A DNA stretch of 64,000 bases from Mesorhizobium loti (GCA_002356515.1 AP017605.1:5813020-5877019); one strand, 5' to 3'. Shown: positions 36,905 through 46,845, counted from the stretch's first letter. Notes: generated by a model from the letters alone, not told the origin. Translations and numbers: made by a program.

Positions 36905-37702
36905 ATGGACGTTTTGGATATAAAGGCACTGTTGATCACGGCTCTCATCTTCGTGCCGATCGAGCGCCTGTTCGCCTTGCGACCCGGCCAGAAGATCCTC
37001 AGGAAAGCCTTCTTCAACGACCTGATCTATGCTCTGTTCAACGGCGTCCCGATTAACCTAGGGTTGGTTGCGGCTGTTACGCTTGCAACGAGCACGGTAG
37101 GTCACATTATACCGGACTATGTCGGTATCGCGGTGTCATCGCAGCCAGTTTGGCTCCAGGTGTTGGAGATTATCATAGTCGCGGACATTGGCCTGTATTG
37201 GGCGCACCGCGCCTTTCACGCTATTCCTTTCCTGTGGCGCTTCCATGTAATCCATCACAGCATCGAAGAACTTGATTGGTTGGCGGCGCACAGGGTTCAT
37301 CCTGTTGATCAGGTTTTGACGAAGAGCGCCTCACTCGTACCGGTGTATTTAATGGGATTCAGCAGCCCGGCCATCGTGCTGTTCGCGCTCATTTTTCATG
37401 TCCATGCCATCTTGCTGCACTCCAATGTCAGACTGAACATCGGTCCGCTTCGATGGCTAGTCGCCTCGCCTCAGTTCCATCATTGGCATCACGCCCATGA
37501 GCGAGCGGCCTACGACAAGAATTTCGCGGGGCAACTGTCATTCATCGACGCGCTCTTTGGAACGATGTACCTGCCTGGCGAAACTGTACCAGAACGCTAT
37601 GGCGTCGATGACCCCGTTCCACCAACCTACGTTGAGCAACTCGCCTATCCATTGATCCCAAAGGGCAAAACCAATGAAGCTCCCTTCACCGGCGATACGT
37701 GA
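36905..37702 (+). CDS. Sterol desaturase / fatty-acid hydroxylase family membrane enzyme
   Basis: A 265-residue integral membrane di-iron enzyme. The histidine clusters of the family are intact: HRAFH, HVIHHS and HHWHHAHE (about residues 102-205), with four hydrophobic segments. Members hydroxylate or desaturate membrane lipids, sterols, hopanoids or sphingolipids. ATG 36905 was chosen; a GTG 42 bases upstream is possible. Its end overlaps the ICMT-type gene by 29 bases, forming a three-gene lipid operon. The substrate is not known. Confidence 0.85.
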   Translation: MDVLDIKALLITALIFVPIERLFALRPGQKILRKAFFNDLIYALFNGVPINLGLVAAVTLATSTVGHIIPDYVGIAVSSQPVWLQVLEIIIVADIGLYWAHRAFHAIPFLWRFHVIHHSIEELDWLAAHRVHPVDQVLTKSASLVPVYLMGFSSPAIVLFALIFHVHAILLHSNVRLNIGPLRWLVASPQFHHWHHAHERAAYDKNFAGQLSFIDALFGTMYLPGETVPERYGVDDPVPPTYVEQLAYPLIPKGKTNEAPFTGDT

Positions 37703-38342
37703 TTTCATCGGCCGTGCAACGATGACTCTATACTTCACGTTTTGGGTGACTTTGAAGGCTGGAGCCCTGATCGTAGCTGTTCGTAGCGGAGAATGGACAA
37801 CCGCCCGGACTATTGACGTCATAGCGGAAATTGCCGCCATCGGTTTCGTGGTGCTCATGGTTGCGACGACAGTCGCCCGGCTGCCGCCTGTGAAAACCGC
37901 ACAGGGAGCGGAACCTCGCGTCTCGGCTTTGATTGGGTCCTTTGCCACTGTGACTTTGATTGCTGTCCCTCGCATCCAGACTTTTTCGCAGCTTCAGCTT
38001 GTTGCCGACCTCATTACCGCCGTCGGTTTCGTGCTTTGCATTTTGTGCCTGTGGTGGCTCGGTAGATCGTTCAGCATCATTGCCCAGGCTAGACGACTTG
38101 TCACAGCGGGACCTTACAGGATCGTGCGGCACCCACTCTATGCCTGCGAAGCGATCGTGCTGCTCGGAATCGTTTTGCGTAACCCGAGGTGGATAACAGT
38201 CGCAGTCTGCGTGATTGCCCTTGCTTTCCAATATCGGCGGCTGGTCAACGAGGAGAAGGTCCTACGGATGGCGTTCCCTGAATACAACGCCTACGCGCAA
38301 ACGACACCAATGCTGTTTCCATCTATATCGTCATTTCGATGA
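37674..38342 (+). CDS. Isoprenylcysteine carboxyl methyltransferase-like (ICMT/PEMT-fold) membrane protein
   Basis: A 222-residue membrane protein with four to five helices. The C-terminal SAM-binding signature of the ICMT/PEMT superfamily is present: RSFSIIAQARRLVTAGPYRI, then VRHPLYACE, with a conserved Glu later (VNEEKVL). Bacterial members methylate lipids or small molecules rather than prenyl proteins. It overlaps both neighbours (29 bases upstream, 4 bases downstream), so the three enzymes are tightly coupled. Confidence 0.8.
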   Translation: MKLPSPAIRDFIGRATMTLYFTFWVTLKAGALIVAVRSGEWTTARTIDVIAEIAAIGFVVLMVATTVARLPPVKTAQGAEPRVSALIGSFATVTLIAVPRIQTFSQLQLVADLITAVGFVLCILCLWWLGRSFSIIAQARRLVTAGPYRIVRHPLYACEAIVLLGIVLRNPRWITVAVCVIALAFQYRRLVNEEKVLRMAFPEYNAYAQTTPMLFPSISSFR

Positions 38343-39322
38343 TGACACCTTCTCCGATGTTATTCGTTGCGATATTGGCGACTACGGTCTTATTCGGCGC
38401 GTCCGATCTGATCATGCTCCCTCATTCCGGGGTAACAGTCAGTCCGTCCAACGCTGTTGATGTGACGATCGCCATGTCGATGGCTGTGTTCTATTATATC
38501 GCAGCAAGAATGATCCGGGTGCGCTTGCCCTTTGTCCCCAATCAGTGGCGATCCATAGTAAATAGGATCGCGGCGGCATTGGGGAACATCGGCGCCTTCC
38601 TGATGCTGTTTATACCGTTTTCTGTTGTAAGCTGTCTGTTCATGTATCTGGCGGCAGCAACGCGGCGACCGCCGGTAGATTCCTATTTGGCTGCCGCCGA
38701 CGCATCGCTGGGCTTCGATTGGCCCCGGGTTTTAGCGTTTGTCAACGCCTTTCCATCGATCTCGGCTATCCTAGTCTTCTGTTACGCCGCACTCGGCTAT
38801 CAGGTGCCGATAGTCGTGTTGCTGCACTCAATCATGGATCGGCGCGAGCGAGTACTCGAATTCACGGCCCTGGTAGCAATTTCACTATTGACGACCGAGG
38901 TGATCATGTTGGCGTTCCCAGCTATCGGTCCCTATGCTTTCCACAAGCCGGATCCCGCTAGCTTCACCCATTTCACCGGAGTGGGTGTTTCCCATCTCTC
39001 GACGATCGCCGCACTGCACTCGCAGGCACCACTCGAATTCCTGGTCACCAAAACGGTTGGGTTGACCTGCTTTCCGTCCTTTCATACCGCGCTCGGAATC
39101 ATCATCGTCTATTGCCTGCGGCGAACTGTGTTGGTTATTCCAGCGGCGTTCATCAATGCAATCATGATCGTCTCTACCATCCCCGAGGGCGGCCACTACC
39201 TAATCGACGTAGTTGCCGGAGCGATGGTTGCCGTGGGGTCCATCCTTGCCGTCAGAATTATCGGAGCTTATGAGCAGGCCCAGACCGATAGCGCCGCGAG
39301 GATCGGCAGCGAGACGGCCTGA
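38339..39322 (+). CDS. PAP2-superfamily membrane protein, Aur1-like
   Basis: A 327-residue membrane protein with about seven or eight helices. Two of the three PAP2 active-site blocks are clear: CFPSFHTALG and STIPEGGHYLIDVVAGA, which supply the catalytic histidines; the first KxxxxxxRP block is not recognisable. This pattern matches the Aur1/inositol-phosphotransferase-like branch rather than simple phosphatidate phosphatases. A lipid head-group transferase or phosphatase acting at the outer face of the inner membrane is likely. The ATG overlaps the upstream stop (ATGA). Confidence 0.8.
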   Translation: MMTPSPMLFVAILATTVLFGASDLIMLPHSGVTVSPSNAVDVTIAMSMAVFYYIAARMIRVRLPFVPNQWRSIVNRIAAALGNIGAFLMLFIPFSVVSCLFMYLAAATRRPPVDSYLAAADASLGFDWPRVLAFVNAFPSISAILVFCYAALGYQVPIVVLLHSIMDRRERVLEFTALVAISLLTTEVIMLAFPAIGPYAFHKPDPASFTHFTGVGVSHLSTIAALHSQAPLEFLVTKTVGLTCFPSFHTALGIIIVYCLRRTVLVIPAAFINAIMIVSTIPEGGHYLIDVVAGAMVAVGSILAVRIIGAYEQAQTDSAARIGSETA

Positions 39323-39488
39323 TTGCGTCAATAGGCGCGCTCCATGCCCGGCGAGTCCCGATGCGTCTGCCGCGTTTCCATCGCGCGGAAGTGCCTAGGA
39401 TAGTCCGCTCCCCTTCCAAAGCTGCGCCGATATCTTGCCGCGCAACCAGGTCGATGGCTAAAATAAACCATCACAGGGAGAAGGCACC

Positions 39489-40631
39489 ATGGCACTTCAC
39501 CTATCGGCAGATGCCCCGGCTTCAGCAGCAGTCACGCCGCAAAAATATCTCTTTGGCCCGTTCATCGACTTCTTCATGCTTGGCGGAAGCGCGCTTCTCA
39601 TCCTGCCGGTCTTGTATTTTGTCCCGCTCAGGTACGAAGCCACCGTGACGCTGACGATGTTCCTGCTCTCGCACCTCATAAACCAGCCGCATTTCGGTCA
39701 TTCCTACCAGATCTTCTATCGCAATTTCGCGCGCAAGGTGCGCGGCGAGGGCTACGGCCGAAACCTCCAGATCCGGTATATTCTCGCGGGCATTGTCGTT
39801 CCGCTCGCCATGATCGCCTTCTTTGCCTATGGTGCGCTGACGGGAAACACCCGGCTGCTCGGCTATGCGACCAACGCCATGGGCTTCTTCGTCGGCTGGC
39901 ACTACGTCAAGCAAGGCTACGGCATGCTGATGGTGGATGCCGTGCTGAAGCGCAAATTCTTCAGCGATCAGGACAAGAAGGTGTTGCTGTTCAACGGCTA
40001 CGCCGTTTGGCTGTTCGCCTGGCTTCAGACCAATGTGGTGATCACCCAAAGGCAATTCTGGGGCTTGGATTATTACACCTTCGCGGTCCCGCCATGGCTC
40101 ATCACCATCGCCATGTCTATCGCAGCCGCCTCCTCGGCGGCCACCGCCGTGATGTTCATCAATCGCTGGCGCAAGCATGGTGGGGCGTTGCCCTACAATG
40201 GCGTCGTCGCCTATGTCGTGTCGCTTTACGCCTGGATCCTGTTCGTGACGCTGAACCCGCTCTGGCTGCTCGTGGTGCCGGCGATGCATTCGCTGCAGTA
40301 TCTGGCTGTGGTCTGGCGCTACCAGACCAATGTCGAGCGCGATCGAGCCGATGCCGTCGAGCGGTTGGGACCGAAGGTCCTGTCCACGCTTGGACCGGTG
40401 TACAGGCTGCGCGTGCTGGCGTTTGTCGTCTTCGGCGGAATTCTCGGAGCGCTCGGTTTCTGGCTGGTGCCGATGGCGCTGACGGCCATGGTTCCCTACG
40501 ACAAGGCGGTGCTCGGCTCGTCGCTTTTCCTCTTCATCGCCTGGATTTTCATCAACGTGCACCACTACTTCCTGGACAATGTGATGTGGCGGCGCGGCAA
40601 TCCGGAAGTCTCGAAATATCTGTTCCGCTGA
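39489..40631 (+). CDS. Conserved polytopic membrane protein of unknown function
   Basis: A 380-residue protein with about nine or ten transmembrane helices. It contains two His-rich loop motifs, SHLINQPHFGHSYQIFYR (about 60-80) and INVHHYFLDNVMWRR near the C-terminus, plus WHYVKQGYG in the middle. The paired HH and H-rich loops resemble metal or di-iron ligands in membrane enzymes, but no family is recognised. GGGAG precedes ATG 39489. It follows the lipid operon after 166 bases and may be related to it. Confidence 0.7.
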   Translation: MALHLSADAPASAAVTPQKYLFGPFIDFFMLGGSALLILPVLYFVPLRYEATVTLTMFLLSHLINQPHFGHSYQIFYRNFARKVRGEGYGRNLQIRYILAGIVVPLAMIAFFAYGALTGNTRLLGYATNAMGFFVGWHYVKQGYGMLMVDAVLKRKFFSDQDKKVLLFNGYAVWLFAWLQTNVVITQRQFWGLDYYTFAVPPWLITIAMSIAAASSAATAVMFINRWRKHGGALPYNGVVAYVVSLYAWILFVTLNPLWLLVVPAMHSLQYLAVVWRYQTNVERDRADAVERLGPKVLSTLGPVYRLRVLAFVVFGGILGALGFWLVPMALTAMVPYDKAVLGSSLFLFIAWIFINVHHYFLDNVMWRRGNPEVSKYLFR

Positions 40632-40833
40632 CGCGATCGGTTGAATTCAGCGAAGGCCCATTCCCGGCGCGAACACGATTCATTAACCAAGATGCTGTTC
40701 ATCGACAGGACGAGTTTGTGCGACAGATGCCCGTCTGCCTGGTCAAGCCTGCTTGTCCGGTCGAGGCTCGAAAAGAAGGCTCCGCAGCCGGCGAAGACGT
40801 CAAATCGCCCGAAACAGAAACAATGTGCAAGGC

Positions 40834-42477
40834 ATGAATGTGATCGAAAGCGAACAGAACGCGCCTGGCGCCTCACAGCGTTGGACATGGTTGCCGGCCA
40901 TTGTCGTCGCGCTCTTTTGCCTGTGCGTCACCAGCGCGTCCGCCGAGACGCGCGCCTTGAAGATCCAGCACCTGCATACGGGCGAGAAGGCCGAGATCGT
41001 TTTCAAGCGCAACGGGCGCTACGATCAGGCGGGACTGAAAAAGATCAATTTCATGCTGCGCGACTGGCGCCGCAACGAGCCGACCAGGATGGATCCGCGC
41101 CTGCTCGACCTCGTCTGGCAGGCTTATCGCGCCAGCGGCTCGACGTCCTATATCCATGTGGTCAGCGCCTATCGCTCGCCGGCGACCAACGCCATGCTGC
41201 GCAGCCGCTCGAAGGGCGTGGCGCGGGAAAGCCAGCACATGGTTGGCCGTGCCATGGATTTCTTCCTGCCTGACGTGCCGCTGAAGAAGCTCCGCGACAT
41301 CGGCCTCAGGATGCAGGGCGGCGGCGTCGGCTATTATCCGACCTCCGGTTCGCCTTTCATTCACATGGACGTCGGCAATGTGCGGCACTGGCCGGGCATC
41401 AGCCGCCAGGAACTGGCCAGGGTCTTCCCGAACGGCAACACGCTGCATGTGCCGAGCGATGGCCGGCCGCTGCCCGGTTATGACCAGGCGCTTGCCACCT
41501 ACAAATCGCGCAAGGCCGCCGGCACGCCCAACATCGAGCTGGCAAGCGCCGACAGCGGCCAGCGCAAGTCGCGGGGTCTGCTGGCGACACTTTTGGGCCG
41601 CGGCGCGGACGAGGCGGATGATGTCGCGGAAGCGGCCCCGGCGCCGCGCAAACCGGCCAAGTCGGTTGAGACCAAGGCGCCAGGGCAGGGCATCGCCATC
41701 GTGCCGCCGGAGGCAACCCAGCGCGCGGACATCCAGATGGCTTCCGCCGGTGCAGCTGAAGAACCGCCAGTTGAGCAAAAGGTGAAGACGCCTGAAGCGA
41801 TCGTCATGGCGATGGCGCCCAGCGCGGTGCCGTTGCCGGCCTTCGCCCCGCGCGCCGCCCTCGCGGCCAGCATCCCGACCCCGCAAACTGCGCCGTTCGT
41901 GATCGCCAGCGCGTCCACGGCGCAAGCCGAACTCTCCGCGACCAAGCCGGCGGTAGCCAATGCCGAAATGGGCAAGACAGACACCGCTGCCGCTAGCGTC
42001 GCGCTCGACAAGGCGGCGCTGAACATCCCCTTGCCGACGTGGCGGCCGCAAAGCCAGACGAGCCCGTCGCGTCAGCCGGAAGCGGCCAAATCTGCCGATG
42101 CCATCGCTGCCTTGCTGACCATGCATCATCCTGATGACGGCCTCGGACTGGCCGGTAAGCGGGTTGCAGTCCCCGCATCGAAACCCGAAGATCGTGTCAG
42201 GACCAGCCCCAAGGCCGATCGTGTCCAGCCACGTCTCGGTCCCAAAGCCACCGCCGTGATTGTGCCCGTGGCGTCAACCGGCCGTCCGCTTCAGGCAGGT
42301 CGCGGCATCGCCAGCGGAACCGGGTCGACCGCGGCGCCGGTCATTGCCGCCAATTTCATCCGCACGGCGCCGGAGCAGGTCTATCTCGACGGATTCCAGC
42401 CACGCGGACAGACGTCAGATCACCGCCGCTTCACCGGCTCCGCGGTGAAATTCCTGCCCATCGCCAGCTTCAAATAG
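40834..42477 (+). CDS. DUF882 / M15-like periplasmic protein with long Ala/Pro-rich tail
   Basis: A 547-residue exported protein with a signal peptide ending near SASA (about residue 31). Residues ~38-195 form a DUF882 domain related to M15 peptidases, with zinc-ligand-like motifs SQHMVGRAMDFFLP and FIHMDVGNVRHWPG. The remaining ~350 residues are low-complexity, Ala/Pro/Lys-rich and probably disordered or wall-associated. D,D-carboxypeptidase-like action on peptidoglycan is the likely role. ATG 40834 is preferred over an upstream open frame because it leads directly into the signal peptide. Confidence 0.75.
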   Translation: MNVIESEQNAPGASQRWTWLPAIVVALFCLCVTSASAETRALKIQHLHTGEKAEIVFKRNGRYDQAGLKKINFMLRDWRRNEPTRMDPRLLDLVWQAYRASGSTSYIHVVSAYRSPATNAMLRSRSKGVARESQHMVGRAMDFFLPDVPLKKLRDIGLRMQGGGVGYYPTSGSPFIHMDVGNVRHWPGISRQELARVFPNGNTLHVPSDGRPLPGYDQALATYKSRKAAGTPNIELASADSGQRKSRGLLATLLGRGADEADDVAEAAPAPRKPAKSVETKAPGQGIAIVPPEATQRADIQMASAGAAEEPPVEQKVKTPEAIVMAMAPSAVPLPAFAPRAALAASIPTPQTAPFVIASASTAQAELSATKPAVANAEMGKTDTAAASVALDKAALNIPLPTWRPQSQTSPSRQPEAAKSADAIAALLTMHHPDDGLGLAGKRVAVPASKPEDRVRTSPKADRVQPRLGPKATAVIVPVASTGRPLQAGRGIASGTGSTAAPVIAANFIRTAPEQVYLDGFQPRGQTSDHRRFTGSAVKFLPIASFK

Positions 42478-42652
42478 GGGGCGAACGCTCCCGTTCGATC
42501 CGCTATAGTGTCGCGCGATGTGGATGACCTGTGCCGTCACGCCATTGCGCAATCCATGCCGAGGTCGTTCACACGGCTCTGTAAGATATTTTCCAAATTT
42601 GACAATCGTGCATGAAATTGTAAGATAATCGTCTTTCTGTCAGCGAGAGGCG

Positions 42653-43561
42653 ATGACCATGTCGATCCGCGAAGAATTGGCCAACACCACCTTGGCGTTC
42701 ACCTCGGCGGAAGAAAAGATCGTTCAGGTCCTGCTTGCCGATTATCCGATGTCGGGGCTGGGAACAGCAACCCGGCTGGCACGCCGGGCCGGGGTCAGCG
42801 ACCCCAGCGTGACACGGCTGATGACCAAGCTCGGCTATGTCGGCTTTGCCGATTTCCAGGCGCGCCTGCTCACCGAAGTGGAGTCCAGGCTGCATTCGCC
42901 GCTGCTGATGATGGAGGCCAAACGTCCGGGCGGCTCCAGCGAAGGCACGGCGCTCGCCTATTTCCACTCGGTTTCCGACAGCCTGGAGCGCACGCGCACG
43001 GCGGTGCCGCTGCAGGCCTATACGCGCGCGGTCAATTTGCTGCTCGAGACCAAGGGCCAGGTCGTGCTGCTGGGCGGCCGTTTCAGCCGGCATATTGCCT
43101 CCATGCTTGCCGGCTATCTCCTGCAATTCCGCTCCGGCGTGCGCGACATCGGTTCGCTGAGCCCCGCCGATTTCGATCTTCTGATCGACCTCGGCAAGCG
43201 TGACCTCCTCGTCGTCTTCGACTACCGCCGCTACCAGTCGGACGTGGTGCGCTTTGCGCAACAGGCGCATGAACGCGGCGTCTCCGTATTGCTGTTCACC
43301 GATGTGTGGCTGTCGCCGATCGCTGAGATCGCCGACCTGACCATGGTCGCGGCGATCGATGCCAATTCGCCGTTCGACACGCTGGCCACCGCCGTCGCCC
43401 AGATGGAGACGGTCTTTGCCCATGCGCTGGAAGGCCATGGCGCAGGCGTGCGCAAGCGCATCGAGGACATTGAGAAGATCCGCAGCGCCAATGCCGTCAC
43501 GCTCGATGCCGCCCTATCGCCGGACAGCGAGACCGCCAAACCCAAAGCCCCAAGGAAATAG
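42653..43561 (+). CDS. MurR/RpiR-family transcriptional regulator
   Basis: A 302-residue regulator: N-terminal RpiR-type HTH (about residues 1-80, with GTATRLARRAGVSDPSVTRL) and C-terminal SIS sugar-isomerase domain (about 120-260, VVLLGGRFSRHIASMLAGYL). SIS-domain regulators usually sense phosphorylated sugars, but in rhizobia many sit beside amino-acid transporters. The M20 deacylase gene follows after 41 bases on the same strand, so the two may be cotranscribed. ATG 42653 or 42659 are both possible. Confidence 0.88.
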   Translation: MTMSIREELANTTLAFTSAEEKIVQVLLADYPMSGLGTATRLARRAGVSDPSVTRLMTKLGYVGFADFQARLLTEVESRLHSPLLMMEAKRPGGSSEGTALAYFHSVSDSLERTRTAVPLQAYTRAVNLLLETKGQVVLLGGRFSRHIASMLAGYLLQFRSGVRDIGSLSPADFDLLIDLGKRDLLVVFDYRRYQSDVVRFAQQAHERGVSVLLFTDVWLSPIAEIADLTMVAAIDANSPFDTLATAVAQMETVFAHALEGHGAGVRKRIEDIEKIRSANAVTLDAALSPDSETAKPKAPRK

Positions 43562-43602
43562 CGTCGATACGCCCGATGCGGCGATGCGAGGAAGGAACAA
43601 TC

Positions 43603-44919
43603 ATGCCTGATATCAAGACCATCATCGACGCCGTGCAGGCCGGGATCGAGGCCGACCGCGACTGGCTGATCGGCTTGACCCGCGACATGGTCCGTATCCC
43701 TTCGGTCAATCCCAAATTCGAGCCCAAATCGGCGATCAACCGCGAGGCGGATGTCCAGGCGCTGCTCGAACCGATCCTCAAGCAGGATGGCTTCCGCACC
43801 GAACAGTGGGATGCCTTGCCCGGCCGGCCCAATCTGGTCGGCGAATGGGCCGGAAATGAAGACCGTAGCCTGATCCTGTGCGGGCATATCGATGTCGTAC
43901 CAGTCGGCGAGATGAAGGACTGGTCGGTCGATCCGTTCGGCGGCGAGATCACCAATGGCCGGCTCTATGGCCGCGGCGCGGTCGACATGAAGGGCGGCGT
44001 CGCGGCTTGCGTTGCCGCCGCGCGTGCGATCAAAAAGGCCGGCATCACGCTGCAAGGCCGGCTGGCGATCCACTCTGTCGTCGACGAGGAGGCCGGCGGC
44101 TTCGGCGCCATAGATGCGGTGAAGAGGGGCAAGCTCGCCAAGGCGGTGCTTGTCGCCGAGCCGACCTGGGGCGATGTCCTGCCGGTCGAGGGCGGGCTTG
44201 AATGGGCGCGGGTGACGATCCGTGGCCGCAACGCGCATTCGGCGCTACGCTACAACGAGATCTATCCGCAGCGCCACGACAAGGACCGGCTGAAGCCGGG
44301 CGTCAACGCGATCGAGATCGCCGCCCGCTTCATCGCCGCCGTGCGCCAGTACGAACTCGACCGGACGCGGGCAAAGTCGCATCCGCTGCTGCCGATCGGC
44401 ATGAACACCATCAACATCGGTGTCATGCATGGCGGCACCGGTCTTGGCGAGCACGGCCTGCCGACGGTGATGACCAACCCGGCCATCATCCCCGATGTCG
44501 CCGTGCTCGACCTCGACATGAAATTCCTGCCGGATGAGAATTCGGCCGACTATCGCCGCGACTTCGAGGCGTTTGTCCATCATTTCGCGCAGACCGACGC
44601 CTGGCTGCGCGACAACCCGCCGACCATTCAGTGGGAACTCGGCGGGCTGCATCTCCCGCCGATGAACACGCCGGTCGACCACCCGCTGGTGACGTCGCTG
44701 ATGAAACGCAAGGCCGCCATCGGCAAGGCGCCGCAGGCGAGCGGTTTCGTTGCCGTCTGCGACGCCGCGCACTATGCGGGTGCTGGCGTCGACGGCGTCA
44801 TCTTCGGGCCGTCGGGCGATGGTTTCCATGGCGCCAACGAATATGTCGAGGTGGAATCGGTGGTCGAGACCGCCAAGGTGATCGCGGCATCCGTTATCGA
44901 CTGGTGCGGCGTCCGCTGA
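43603..44919 (+). CDS. ArgE/DapE-type M20 deacylase
   Basis: A 438-residue M20 metallopeptidase-family enzyme. Metal-ligand and catalytic motifs are present: LCGHIDVVPVGE, GRGAVDMKGG, VDEEAGGFG, with a dimerisation domain between about residues 200 and 320 and a terminal VIFGPSGDGFHGANEYVE. Members remove acyl groups from N-acyl amino acids or succinyl-diaminopimelate. GAGGAAGGA precedes ATG 43603. It is convergent with the liv operon (19-base gap); a joint pathway for import and deacylation is inferred. Confidence 0.88.
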   Translation: MPDIKTIIDAVQAGIEADRDWLIGLTRDMVRIPSVNPKFEPKSAINREADVQALLEPILKQDGFRTEQWDALPGRPNLVGEWAGNEDRSLILCGHIDVVPVGEMKDWSVDPFGGEITNGRLYGRGAVDMKGGVAACVAAARAIKKAGITLQGRLAIHSVVDEEAGGFGAIDAVKRGKLAKAVLVAEPTWGDVLPVEGGLEWARVTIRGRNAHSALRYNEIYPQRHDKDRLKPGVNAIEIAARFIAAVRQYELDRTRAKSHPLLPIGMNTINIGVMHGGTGLGEHGLPTVMTNPAIIPDVAVLDLDMKFLPDENSADYRRDFEAFVHHFAQTDAWLRDNPPTIQWELGGLHLPPMNTPVDHPLVTSLMKRKAAIGKAPQASGFVAVCDAAHYAGAGVDGVIFGPSGDGFHGANEYVEVESVVETAKVIAASVIDWCGVR

Positions 44920-44938
44920 GGCTGCGTTTCGAAAACGG

Positions 44939-45973
44939 TCAGGCCGGGCGTTTGATCCGTCCGGCGACAGCGCCCCATGCGGCCCTGATCATGCCGGCCA
45001 GCCCGCTGGGATAGGCCAGCATCACGCCGATGATCAGCACCGCCGTGATCATCGGCCGCCAGGCGCCGAAATCGGCCATCCACTCCGCGAAGATGGTCAG
45101 CACGAAAGAGGCGATGATGGCGCCATAGATGGTGCTGGTGCCGCCGAGCAGCACCATCGACAGGATGATGGTAGCGAGACTCATGCCGAACACGTCGATC
45201 GAGGCATTGCGCTGGTAGGCGGCATAGAAGGCGCCGGCAACGCCGGTGAAGAAGGCGCTTGCCGCCAGCGTCAGCATGCGCTGGCGCACGATCGAGATGC
45301 CGCGGCTGATGGCGTATTCCTCATTGTCGCGCAACGCCACGATGCTGGCGCCGGCGCGTGAGCGCACGAAGACGCGCAGGAACAAGGTGCTTGCCACCAG
45401 CAGCGCCAGCGCGATGTAGAAATAGGCGAACTTGGCGTCGCGGACCATGTTGTGGTCGAACCAGTAGAGGCCGGGGATGCGCACGATGCCTTGCGTGCCG
45501 CCGGTGATGTCGGACTGGCTGAGGATTACCTGCATCACCAGCTGCGCGAAGCCGAATGTCACCAGGATGATGTAGATGCCTTTCAGCCGCAGGATCGGGA
45601 TGGTCACCAGGATCGCCGCCAGCGTGGCGATGACCCCGCTGGCAAACAGCGCGATCCAGGGATCGAGGCCGGTCAGCTTGGTCAGCAGGCTGTAGGCATA
45701 GACGCCGATGCCGAACAGCGCGAGGTGGCCGAAGTTGAAGACGCCGCCATAGCCGAGGCTGAGGTCCCAGTTCGAGGCGACGATGGCATAGATGAAGGCC
45801 ATGATCAGGATGTGGCGGGCATAGGTATCGCCGAAGACCAACGGCAGCAGCGCCAGCAACGCGAAGCCGAGCACGAAGCCGACGGCCTCATGCTTCCAGG
45901 GCGTGCGGCCGGGCGCGATCGGAATTGCCGCCGCTATACGGATTGGTGCCATCGTCGAGGTTATGTCGGTCAT
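44939..45973 (-). CDS. Branched-chain amino-acid-type ABC permease (LivM-like)
   Basis: A 344-residue inner-membrane permease with about nine or ten helices. LivM-family marks are NWDLSLGYGGVFNFGHLALF and the EAA-like ALRDNEEYAISRGI. ATG 45973 overlaps the stop of the LivH-like gene (ATGA); the frame is open upstream only inside that gene. It is the last gene of the liv-type operon. Confidence 0.92.
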   Translation of the reverse strand: MTDITSTMAPIRIAAAIPIAPGRTPWKHEAVGFVLGFALLALLPLVFGDTYARHILIMAFIYAIVASNWDLSLGYGGVFNFGHLALFGIGVYAYSLLTKLTGLDPWIALFASGVIATLAAILVTIPILRLKGIYIILVTFGFAQLVMQVILSQSDITGGTQGIVRIPGLYWFDHNMVRDAKFAYFYIALALLVASTLFLRVFVRSRAGASIVALRDNEEYAISRGISIVRQRMLTLAASAFFTGVAGAFYAAYQRNASIDVFGMSLATIILSMVLLGGTSTIYGAIIASFVLTIFAEWMADFGAWRPMITAVLIIGVMLAYPSGLAGMIRAAWGAVAGRIKRPA

Positions 45974-46845
45974 GCGAGGCCTCGTGAGCGGCTGGCGAAA
46001 ATGCCCTCGGGGCGCACCATCAGGGTCAGGATCAGCACGCCGAACAGCAGCGCCGGCGTCCAGTAGAGGCCGAAATAATAGCTGCAGGCAGCCTCGAAGA
46101 AGCCGATCAGATAGGCGGCGAAGATCGGTCCCGATATGCTCGATATGCCGCCGAAGACGACGACGATCAGTGCCTTGAGCAGCGGGTCGCTGCCCATGAC
46201 AGGCGACATGAAGCGATAGCCGCCCATGAAGATGCCGGCGAGCCCCGCCAGCGATGCGGCGATGGCAAAGGCCAGCCCATAGAGCGCGGTGACGTTGAGG
46301 CCGACCAGATGGCTGGCATCCTCGTTCTGCGCCACGGCGCGCAACGCCAGCCCAAGCCGGGTGCGGTTGAGGAACATCCACAGCGCCGCCAGGATCAGCG
46401 GCGTGATGACGATGATGGCGATCTGGTGCAGCGAGACGCCGACGCCGCCTATGGTGGCGTTGCCGTCGATCAGCGCCGGGATCTGCTTCGAACGCGGTCC
46501 CCAGATGGTCAGGGCACCGTTCTCGATCAACGATCCGGCGGCAAGCGTGGTGATGACGACGACCAGCACGATGTTGGGCCGGCCGATCAGCGGCCGCACG
46601 ACGCTCGCCTGCAGGATCCAGCCGACGCCGGCCATGACGACCACGGCGACCGGAAAGGCGACCGCCGCCGGCAGGCCGAGTTCGATCAGTTGCCAGGCGA
46701 TGTAGGCGCCCAGCATCATGAACACGCCATGGCTGAAGTTGAACACGCCGATCGTCGTCCAGACCAGGGCCAGTCCTACCGCCATCATAGCGTAGAGCGA
46801 ACCCTGGAACAGGCCGCCGAACAGGATTTCCGCCAATGCGCTCAT
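45970..46845 (-). CDS. Branched-chain amino-acid-type ABC permease (LivH-like)
   Basis: A 291-residue permease with eight or so helices. LivH marks are GLALVWTTIGVFNFSHGVFM and the loop ALRAVAQNEDASHLVGLNVT. ATG 46845 was chosen; upstream frame extension runs into a repeat. It pairs with LivM. It is separated from the livF-like gene by 112 bases filled by two palindromes, unusual in an otherwise tight operon. Confidence 0.92.
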   Translation of the reverse strand: MSALAEILFGGLFQGSLYAMMAVGLALVWTTIGVFNFSHGVFMMLGAYIAWQLIELGLPAAVAFPVAVVVMAGVGWILQASVVRPLIGRPNIVLVVVITTLAAGSLIENGALTIWGPRSKQIPALIDGNATIGGVGVSLHQIAIIVITPLILAALWMFLNRTRLGLALRAVAQNEDASHLVGLNVTALYGLAFAIAASLAGLAGIFMGGYRFMSPVMGSDPLLKALIVVVFGGISSISGPIFAAYLIGFFEAACSYYFGLYWTPALLFGVLILTLMVRPEGIFASRSRGLA

